This document shows, piece by piece, positions 7,335 through 13,359 of a stretch of 13,359 nt of DNA. Made by a program: the position numbers and the translations under genes. The notes under the pieces are model-generated. The model did no database searches, was not told the origin of the DNA, and saw only the letters and a program-made list of their open reading frames with translations. The stretch's first letter is position 1; each line of letters starts with the position of its first letter. Source of the DNA: Euperipatoides rowelli (lineage: Eukaryota; Onychophora; Udeonychophora; Euonychophora; Peripatopsidae); NCBI GenBank assembly GCA_003024985.2, contig PXIH01S0009223.1; one strand, 5' to 3'.

Positions 7335-8692
7335 CAACTTATAAATCATGAGCTGCCTGTAACAGCTAGTAATATGAAATTCACTAGAAATGATAAATTA
7401 CTTGGGAATCTATGTAACCATGTACAGCAGGGTTGGCCAAATAGCATCCCAGAGGAGTTGCATCCATATTCATCTAAGTGTGATGAGTTGTAGTGAAGTC
7501 TAGATGTGTTACAGGGAGAAGAATAGTGATCATTCCTGTGAAGATGCAGGGACTTATGTGGGATGTTGTACATGATGTTCATTAGGGGGTCATGACAATG
7601 AAAGCTGTGGTGTGTAGCTATTTTTTGGTGGCCAATGCTTGACAGCGATATAAAGGACCTTAGTAAGTCATCTGAGGCATGCCAAATGACTCAGCACAAT
7701 TCACCCATTGCACCACTATATTATGGATTTGGCCAAAGGGTCCTATGGACTGTATTCATATTGACTTTGTCCAGAAAGATGCTGATATGCATAGATTCTT
7801 TTTCAAAATGGATGGAAGTTGTTCTTATGCCTTCTATGATGACAATACATACTAACTATGAAGGAGCTAAAGAATTTATTTTCTCATTAAGGTTTGCCTC
7901 TTGAATTGATGTTGATAATGGGTCTCAATTATGTTCAGAGGAATTGAAACACCAGTATGTATCAGACACATACTGGTGCCTTTGAAGCATAATCATCAAA
8001 TGGTGTGGCTGATCAATTGGTCCAGGTGTTCAAACATGTCTTTGAAAAGAAGCAATGTGACAAGAAGGATTACACAACACTTCAATATCATAGCTCACAA
8101 ATCCTATTTAGCTATAGGACTACACCCTACCCCACAACTGGACTCACACTGGCTGAACTTTTTGTTGCAAGGCAGCTTAGGATGTGAAATATGTCAGAGT
8201 ACTTGCTGTGAAATAGAAGGAAAACAGAACCATGATCATGGAAACAAGCCAACACAGATGTTCTTTGTGGGTCAACACATTTACATATGAGAATTCATCC
8301 ATGGAAAATTGATGTGGACAAAAGGGTTAATAGTTGGTGTTCAATACTCAAGAGCATTTGTTGCTCTATTGGGGAGTCATGAAAATAGTGTACAAATAGA
8401 TCAAATATGAAAGAACATGGGGCCTGTGTATAATTTAATAATAATAATAATAAAAGACACTCAGAGACCATATATTCAAATTCATTGTTAATTTAGAGAG
8501 GAATCAATACCCATGACAACCCAGTGTGGCATAGTGGAAGGTGGAAATAAGTTAAACACCCAGGACTTACCTGATTATCAGGTGTAACTGGCATAAAATA
8601 GTGAACTGGAGACCATTGAAAATGTAGAATCAGTGCCAAAGTGGAGGAGTCTACCAAGGGAACATAAAACCCCTAATCATTTAAATTTGTAA
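7335..8692 (+). pseudogene. pol: Degenerate pol: integrase domain and C-terminal tail
   Basis: QQGWPNSIPEELHPYSSKCDEL (7426-7491; quoted span is WPNSIPEELHPY) precedes the zinc-binding region, of which WWPMLDSDIK (7629-7657) and a single Cys of the final C-x2-C survive. In the catalytic core the first Asp is in CIHIDF (about 7748-7765), with IDSFSKWMEVV (7792-7824) in another frame. The second Asp is in DVDNGSQLCSEEL (7909-7947). The Glu block reads SSNGVADQLVQVFKHV (about 7996-8040), where the family's A-E-R is A-D-Q, so the catalytic Glu is changed. YRTTPYPTTGLTLAELF (8114-8163) ends the core. VQIDQI (8392-8409) fits the GPY/F-type HVDQL end, and LPREHKTPNHLNL (about 8652-8690) before a TAA fits the basic tail of Mag pol. 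Many stops and frameshifts; inactive. Confidence 0.85.
8430..8454. repeat. (AAT)n microsatellite inside the Gypsy tail
   Basis: A run of TAATAATAATAATAATAATAAAA lies between the HVDQL-like motif and the pol C-terminal tail. It probably grew after insertion, since it interrupts coding homology. Confidence 0.7.
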
Positions 8693-8707
8693 GGCTTTTT
8701 TGTGTTT

Positions 8708-8718
8708 GAAGGGAACGA
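8708..8718 (+). other. Polypurine tract of the Gypsy element
   Basis: GAAGGGAACGA, ten purines in eleven, lies immediately before the 3' LTR start TGTGAAATATTG. It would prime plus-strand DNA synthesis. It is short and has one C, which fits decay. Confidence 0.7.
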
Positions 8719-8909
8719 TGTGAAATATTGATCTTGTAATAGGTGAGAAGGAAAAATAGAATGAGGTTTTGGACACAGGCACAGTAACAGTGTGTGTGTG
8801 AGAATTTGGAACTGAATATAATCACATGTTAATTTTACATTAAATATAGTTTTAGTTACATCCTATATGCAACTTAGTTGGTATATATCAAAATTGTAAG
8901 TACATTACA
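8719..8909 (+). repeat. 3' LTR
   Basis: About 191 bases, from TGTGAAATATTGATC to ACATTACA, matching 4070-4249 along its whole length with about 25 substitutions and a few small gaps by eye. The minisatellite resumes at the next base. Confidence 0.9.
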
Positions 8910-9432
8910 ATCTTACATTTACTCACCTTACTTTGTTAATTCATTATACATTTACTCACCTCACTTTCCTCATTTATCACACATACCCTAACTCCACTTT
9001 CCTCATTAATCACACATACCATAACCTTACTCTGCATTCATCACACATACACTAACTTCAACTTGCTCATTATGACACATACATTAATTTTGCTTTTGTT
9101 ATTCATTACACATACACTAATCTTACTTTCCTCATTAATTTTGTCACATACCGTATATACCAACTTCAATTTCCTGATTCATCACACATACACTTTCATC
9201 ATTCATCACATAGCCTATACGCTAACTTCACTTTTCTCATTCATCACCCTTACATTAAAACCTCACTTGGCTTATTCATCATACTTACATACACTAATCT
9301 CACTTTCTTCATTCAGTACACATTCATTTTCCTCTGTCATTACACAAACTCTAACCTTCCTTTGCTCATTCAGCAGACATACTTTACCACACTTTCCTCA
9401 TTCATCACACATACTAGCCTGACTTTGATCAT
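8910..9432. repeat. 33-bp minisatellite, right half
   Basis: About fifteen degenerate copies of the same CTCATTCATCACACATACAC-type unit found at 3640-4069. Because 33 is a multiple of three, one frame stays open across many copies and yields a 119-codon Leu/His/Ser/Thr-rich frame at 9063-9422. That frame is a by-product of the repeat, not a gene. Single-base gaps and missing segments show age. Confidence 0.85.
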
Positions 9433-10019
9433 ATAATGAGTAATGTTCACTATTGGGGATTAAGATAAGAATTAAGAATGTTAGATTTTAATGCATAAAG
9501 TTATAAGTTTATATTCTCCATTGGCTAATGACATCTGTCTTGATTAAATTATAGCTTAAAGGATACAAAAACATTAAAAAGTAATTATATTTAAATGTAA
9601 ATAAAAATGCCATATATTTGTTTACATATAAATACTGTTCCTCTGTTTATATAAAGATGTCCCAAAGAAAATTTTCATTACATTGTTGCTCTGAATTTTT
9701 ATTCTTTCTTTTTCAATTTCATGGCATGGAAATTACATCATCAGCATCACATAAATACTCATCTCGGTCCTATTAAGATTGTGAACTTGGCCTAAAATAG
9801 ATCTATCATAATTATACTGTTAGAGTATAAGAAAAGGTAGAAATGTTTGAAACGACATACTGTGTGAGTAAGGTAGAACAAAGATATCACCATTGGATAT
9901 CATCTCTGTGCAGTGTAGTTTGCAATGGGAAATATATGGTGGATATCGATCCTATAGTCTGGTGTTTGAAATAATCTCTGCCTTTTATCATTTTAATGTA
10001 TCAAATGCTATTATGGGAT
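9433..10019. other. AT-rich stretch, nothing firmly recognised
   Basis: No open frame, terminal repeat or splice pair was found. The part from about 9840 to 10019 (for example TTTGCAATGGGAAATATATGGTGG near 9918) faintly resembles later units of the 180-bp tandem repeat and may be an eroded copy. Confidence 0.35.
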
Positions 10020-10760
10020 CTCACATTTTCTGCTTTTTTTTATAAAGCAGGTGGTGATGTCATAGATTTTTTTAATTTTCTCTGAGTACTAGCAGTCATG
10101 TAGATGTCATGCATAAGAACTTAGATAAAAAATTCTAGAATAGCATACATAAAATTTTTTAGAACATTATAGGCTAAGAATCTAAATAGCCTACTTCAAG
10201 CATTATTCTGCATATCCTAATTACCTTGTATCCAGTTCAAAATCGATAGGTGTGACATCATGCATATCTAATATCATAGTTGTGAAGTTGAATGTTCTAG
10301 CTTATCAGAGGTAAGTGTGGCATTTCGACAAAAATCAGAAAATTACCGTATAAAAATCGACAAATTCTAAGTATTTAATGCTTTATTCTGTGCACCTTTT
10401 AAAATTATCTCACGATAGTCTCAAATTTAGTAAATGTGATGTCATATATATCTAATATTGCATATTCAAAGATGAAGGCTCTATGTTGTCCATGTGGTTG
10501 GGACTTTTTCGCAATGGAAAATGATAAAATCAGAAAAAAGTTAAATACCGTCTTTAATGCATCGATCTGTGCGCATTAATTACCTCCAATCCTGCTGAAA
10601 ATTAATAGGTATGAAAGTCATGCATATCTAATATAATAGTTCTGAAAATCAATGTAATAATTAATCAGAAGTGGGCATGGAACTTTGGCAAAAATCGGAA
10701 AAAGAAAAAATTGAAAATGTTCCATCAATGATGCATCATTCTGATCAGAATGATGTCATA
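10020..10760. repeat. About 180-bp tandem repeat, three clear units plus partial flanking units
   Basis: Unit starts are marked by related blocks: GCATTATTCTGCATAT at 10200, GCTTTATTCTGTGCAC at 10380, GCATCGATCTGTGCGC at 10559 and GCATCATTCTGATCAG at 10733, spaced 180, 179 and 174 bases. Each unit has an AATTACC/AATTATC stretch, then TGACATCA or TGATGTCA or a variant, then a (GC)ATATCTAATAT box (10262, about 10446, 10622), then a GTGG...TTT..CAAAAATCGGAAAA-type end. A poorer unit probably starts near 10020. Copies differ widely, so the array is old. Nothing coding is visible. Confidence 0.65.
10734..10755. repeat. Perfect 22-bp palindrome
   Basis: CATCATTCTGA joined directly to its own reverse complement TCAGAATGATG, with no spacer, centred on TGATCA. 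One arm is the start block of the fourth 180-bp unit, so the palindrome marks where the tandem array changes or ends. Confidence 0.85.
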
Positions 10761-10911
10761 TAGCGCTCATATTATCCATAATTCATTACTGAACAAAACC
10801 CATTGAAAAATAAAAAAAATTCCATCCACCATCCTGGATTTTTCGAAATTAGCCAAAATGCATTGGAAATAACCCCCAAATCATTCTGGGTATTATGCCC
10901 AAAGATTTCAT

Positions 10912-10932
10912 AAGTTTGCCTTCAGCAAACTT
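10912..10932. repeat. Perfect 8-bp hairpin
   Basis: AAGTTTGC, a 5-base loop CTTCA, then GCAAACTT. It lies between the tandem repeat and the octamer cluster. No T-run follows, so it is not read as a terminator. Confidence 0.5.
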
Positions 10933-10957
10933 TGAAAATATCATTACAAGATCTAAT

Positions 10958-11125
10958 ATGCAAATGAGCCATATCCCCTTCGGAAAACTTTAAATATGCA
11001 AATGAGGGAATGTCACACACTGGAATCTTCGGAAATTTGATAATTTCCATGATGACATCACAAATTATATTATATATGCAAAAATATACAAAAATATGCT
11101 AATTATATGCAAATCGTATGCAAAT
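10958..11125 (+). promoter_or_regulatory. Cluster of four ATGCAAAT octamers
   Basis: Exact ATGCAAAT at 10958-10965, 10996-11003, 11107-11114 and 11118-11125, plus a one-base variant ATGCTAAT at 11097-11104. Three are in the longer context TATGCAAATGAG, and the first two are each followed by CTTCGGAAA. ATGCAAAT is the classic binding site of POU-homeodomain proteins. All four are on the same strand and share flanks, so they may instead be copies of a short tandem repeat. No function is shown by the sequence alone. Confidence 0.4.
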
Positions 11126-11133
11126 GAGGCATA

Positions 11134-11673
11134 CACCTCAGGGAAATGGCCGAATATTCATGAAGATGATATCAAAAGACATAAAGAAATACATTATTAT
11201 TTATTCATTGCAAGATTAATCCTGAGCTTATACAGGATCTACATATGCAATCCAGTGGGCAAACGCATTGTTGACTGTGTCATTGTGGATTGTTGAGTGA
11301 TGTCATACCACTGTTGTCAAAATGCATTGTGGGTGCTCAAATCTGATTGGTTAGTGAGCCAGAATCGGCCTATTATACCTACTCTTGCCAGCTAGATATA
11401 GTAAATCTCACCATAATACAGTAACATTGATATTTTGTAAATTGGCACTGGCATAACTTTCAGTTTGCCCACAAGCTTCATGTCTGAAACTATATGATTG
11501 AATGTCACATGACTAAAATGGCTAGATGCCTTATTTTCTTTAATTTACAGTCCTAACCTAATACACTCGGTGATTATCCCTACTAATCACCAATGTATAC
11601 CTACACTGATATGCAGTATGAAGAATTCATATGCAAGGAGTACAGAATTTTATAGTTTCCTAAGAATTCTATA
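11134..11673. other. Non-coding stretch between octamer cluster and hAT element
   Basis: It contains TGATGTCA (11298-11305), TCAAAATGCATTGTGGG (11317-11333) and a CCAAT-type box in CTGATTGGTT (11343-11352). The 66-codon plus-strand frame that starts at 11096 overlaps the octamers and has no recognisable domain. I see no TATA box at a fitting distance or coding exon downstream. Confidence 0.35.
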
Positions 11674-11826
11674 GTTACATTCAGGGCTCGAAATTATTGG
11701 TAGTTCAGTAGCCTGAGGCTACTAATTAATTGGTTTGGCTACTACCTGCAAGTTTAGAGGTAGCGTGTCAGTCGGGCTACCGGTACCGGTAAAAATGTAA
11801 AAAAAAAAAATACAGCAAAATCTCTC

Positions 11827-12057
11827 TAGTCCAAATTAATCTGGACCAAGCTCTGTTCGAACTGTAGAGTTGTTGCGATTGTCAGAATTTCTATATAATC
11901 TATTTAAAAAAAATTGATCGTTTGAAGAACAATGATTGGTCTGAGATCCAGATGCTAGTACTCTTGCGTCTGGATTTCAGACCAACCATTTTTCTGCAGC
12001 TTATGATGAAAAAAAAATATTTTATTTTATGTTCGGACTAGGTGGACTTTCGGACTG
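11827..12057. mobile_element. Nested foldback MITE, possibly pogo/Tigger-like ends
   Basis: The right end, read inward, starts TA then CAGTCCGAAAGTCC. The left end starts TAGTCCAAATTAATC after TC, so AGTCC-purine-AA is shared, followed by weaker agreement and repeated GTTCGGACT/GTTCGAACT words on both sides. TA-flanked CAGTC ends with TCCGAAC words recall pogo/Tigger-type elements, but the match is from memory and the outer repeats are weak. The centre (11931-11990) is a strong hairpin. It has no coding capacity and lies wholly inside the hAT element. Confidence 0.45.
11931..11990. repeat. Hairpin with 25-bp arms
   Basis: The left arm (11931-11955) begins AATGATTGGTCTGAGATCC and the right arm (11966-11990) is its reverse complement at 22 of 25 positions, around a 10-base loop TAGTACTCTT. 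All three differences are transitions; two leave G-U pairs if the plus strand is transcribed and one leaves an A-C mismatch. The size is that of a small-RNA precursor stem, but the likelier origin is the centre of a palindromic MITE. Confidence 0.85.
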
Positions 12058-13025
12058 TAGGGGTTCAAACTGGTGGGGTATATTGCAATTTATATAAAGT
12101 AACATCAAAATTGTTTGAGCAAAATTAAAAAATATAGCGTTTTACATTAGTCTGCAATCTGTCTGTAATATTAATTTTATTTTCCAGTAAGGGAAAAATC
12201 ACTAAACAATAGCGTCTAAACTTACTGTACATCAAATTGATCACATAATAAAAAGCTGTTTTTAAGTATTGCTAAATCAAAAAATATGTTTGGAAGAAAT
12301 GGATATTAAAATATTTTATCAAAACTGGAATAAATATTAACTTTTTTATTTAATTCTAAAATGTTTTTGAATAGCCTTTTTTTTTTTTTGACCAATAAAT
12401 AAAATTCACCCCCTCCCCCTTTTTATCCTGTATTTAGTTTTGCTAAAGTTGGCAACCCTATGTACTTTTATTATTTTAAACTGCCAATATGATATAGGCT
12501 AGGATGAAAAATATAATTTATATATTTAAAATCTATTTCATTGATAAGGACTAGGCTATAGCCTATAATAATAAGCCTACTTATTGAACTAAACCTTATT
12601 TGTGGACAATAAGCTCACACATAGGTCTGCCAATGTAACTATTGCATATACTCTACCTCTATTTTATTAATGATAAAGCTTATTTAATTTATATCATTAT
12701 ATTATTATGTACTATATTACCACATCTTTAGTGAATAGGCTGCTTAGAAGTATTATAGTTTCAGTTTGCCTAATTTATTTTAATTAAACTAAACAATTAT
12801 TTTGATTCAAACACTTTTAATACCAGTGACTGATGGAATCCTACAATTAATACAAGTGTAGACTTATTAGACTATCAACTTTGCATGTAAAAAAATAAAC
12901 AAGCAAAAATGTTCTGTTTATTTGCATTGTTTTTCTATAGAAAATTTGGGTTACTACAAAAACATCAGGGCCAGTAGTCCGGTAGCTACCACTAAAAAAT
13001 TATAATTTCTAGCGCTGGTTACATC

Positions 13026-13256
13026 ACTGGAATGCATCCAGTTCTAATAATATTCAGACATTGTTATGTAAGATTGATTGTTTATGAAGTGTCCCTACAG
13101 ATAAGTTTGCAACCCAGACACTGTACAAAACCTCTAGCGTCTAAGACATACTGCTTAATATATAACAAGCTAAGAGATGAGAAAGTAGCATTATGGTCTC
13201 TGATTGACCACCTTTAATAATTTTATTGCAAGACTAATATTTCTTTGATATTACAG
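13026..13256. other. Stretch before the right-edge exon, probably intron
   Basis: A 61-codon plus-strand frame (13032-13217) is open here but lacks a recognisable domain. A possible exon from 13109 (after a TCCCTACAG acceptor) to 13186 (before GTAGCA) would end in the phase needed by the next exon. The donor is weak and the intron would be only about 70 bases, so I do not call it. Confidence 0.3.
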
Positions 13257-13355
13257 ATTGATTTATCAGAGTATTTTAACTCAGATAATGCTATAGACAA
13301 TGATTACAATGATTACACAATTGTAATGAATAAAATCCATGTTGCTATGGATCAA
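13257..13355 (+). CDS. Probable internal coding exon (33 codons) of an unrecognised host gene
   Basis: After a good acceptor (TTCTTTGATATTACAG, ending at 13256) one plus-strand frame is open for 33 codons; the other two stop early. A possible donor GTAA starts at 13356, making a 99-base exon with phase 0 at both ends. The window ends there, so the donor's fifth base cannot be seen. The peptide starts IDLSEYFNSDNAIDND, has a repeated acidic N-D-Y stretch and ends MNKIHVAMDQ. It is acidic and I do not recognise a family. The gene would run rightward, away from the minus-strand gene at the left edge. With only 33 codons, chance is not excluded. Confidence 0.45.
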
Positions 13356-13359
13356 GTAA

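Larger units (their letters stand above)
4070..8909 (+). mobile_element. Ty3/Gypsy (Mag-like) LTR retrotransposon, full length but degenerate
   Basis: This is a 4.84-kb element with LTRs starting TGTGA and ending TACA, a tRNA-Ser primer binding site right after the 5' LTR, and a short purine-rich tract just before the 3' LTR. Between them are gag with a zinc-knuckle remnant, then protease, reverse transcriptase, RNase H and integrase; that order (RT before integrase) defines Ty3/Gypsy. The Mag lineage is suggested by the gag wording (YYVERLQ, FFKANKI) and the tRNA-Ser primer, from general family knowledge. The LTRs differ at roughly one site in six or seven by eye and the coding region has many stops and frameshifts, so this is an old, dead copy. 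A LINE fragment is inserted at about 6403-6949. The element is inserted in the 33-bp minisatellite, with the flanks ATCAG (4065-4069) and ATCTT (8910-8914) as a decayed 5-bp duplication. Confidence 0.93.
11674..13025. mobile_element. 1.34-kb non-autonomous hAT transposon with 8-bp target duplication
   Basis: The element is 11682-13017. The left terminus reads CAGGGCTCGAAATTATT and the right terminus, read inward, CAGCGCTAGAAATTATA: 14 of 17 identical. The flanks are GTTACATT (11674-11681) and GTTACATC (13018-13025), an 8-base duplication with one change, as hAT transposases make. Both subterminal regions carry repeated GGCTAC/GTAGCC or GGTAGC words (left: about 11710-11790; right: 12981-12990), the kind of short repeat hAT transposases bind. 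No transposase ORF is present, so movement would have needed an enzyme from elsewhere. The interior is AT-rich and contains a nested foldback element at 11827-12057. Confidence 0.85.

Noticed and set aside
7346-7582. 78-codon minus-strand frame
   Set aside because: It is antisense to the Gypsy integrase N-terminal region, which is supported by family motifs on the plus strand.
7931-8290. 119-codon plus-strand frame as a separate gene
   Set aside because: It overlaps the integrase core, whose recognisable motifs (SSNGVADQLVQVF, YRTTPYPTTG) are in another frame. This frame is mostly a shadow.
3640-9432. A CRISPR array in the 33-bp repeats
   Set aside because: The repeats are contiguous with no unique spacers between them, are degenerate, and the surrounding sequence is eukaryotic. 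It is a minisatellite.
11096-11296. 66-codon plus-strand frame as a gene
   Set aside because: No domain, it starts inside the octamer cluster and ends in short direct repeats (GTTGACTGTGTC / ATTGTGGATTG). No splice support.
11540-11616. Plus-strand exon after the strong acceptor-like CTTTAATTTACAG near 11550
   Set aside because: One frame is open for about 40 codons, but the only likely donor (GTATGA near 11618) gives the wrong phase for the exon at 13257 and the peptide has no family resemblance.
13032-13217. 61-codon frame, or an exon 13109-13186 joined to the 13257 exon
   Set aside because: The phases would match and the join would read smoothly, but the donor (AAA/GTAGCA) is weak, the pyrimidine tract before 13109 is poor and the intron would be about 70 bases. 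Worth checking with RNA data, not callable here.

Overview
This looks like a piece of animal nuclear DNA, probably from an AT-rich, repeat-loaded invertebrate genome. No bacterial-style genes, operons or ribosome binding sites are visible. Reading frames are short, two minus-strand and one plus-strand stretches are bounded by GT/AG splice signals, and most of the rest is decayed transposable elements and tandem repeats. A 'Mag'-type Ty3/Gypsy element primed by tRNA-Ser, non-LTR reverse transcriptase fragments, hAT-type elements and Pol III-type promoter boxes fit a metazoan. The species cannot be named from this window. Layout: (1) Bases 1-2914 hold the edge of a host gene on the minus strand, seen as two phase-compatible internal exons (2859-2914, then 91-444). 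The 2.4-kb intron between them contains a repeat patch with tRNA-like A and B boxes (about 811-1186), a 5'-truncated non-LTR retrotransposon (about 1633-2325, minus), a (GT/GC/GAGC)n tract (2347-2462) and a 190-bp hAT-type MITE with an 8-bp target duplication (2618-2807). (2) Bases 3640-9432 are a degenerate 33-bp-unit minisatellite split by a 4.84-kb Ty3/Gypsy (Mag-like) retrotransposon (4070-8909). The element has both LTRs, a primer binding site, a weak polypurine tract, and gag and pol in canonical order (protease, RT, RNase H, integrase), all riddled with stops and frameshifts. A second 5'-truncated non-LTR copy (about 6403-6949, minus) sits inside its RNase H region. (3) Bases 10020-11310 are non-coding but structured: about 180-bp tandem units, six copies of TGATGTCA/TGACATCA (the deamination products of a CRE palindrome), a perfect 22-bp palindrome and a cluster of four ATGCAAAT octamers. 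(4) Bases 11682-13017 are a 1.34-kb non-autonomous hAT element with terminal inverted repeats and a near-perfect 8-bp target duplication; nested in it is a roughly 230-bp foldback element with a 25-bp-arm hairpin. (5) The last 100 bases hold a likely 99-bp exon on the plus strand, ending exactly at a GTAA donor at the window edge. How the parts relate: the two host genes, if real, point outward from the window, so the repeat-rich 10 kb between them is intergenic or first-intron DNA. The retroelements give a clear insertion order: minisatellite first, then the Gypsy element, then the non-LTR copy inside it. No element in the window appears able to encode a working transposase or reverse transcriptase. 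I found no convincing new gene system. The most unusual material is the 10.0-11.3 kb block and the nested inverted-repeat structures.
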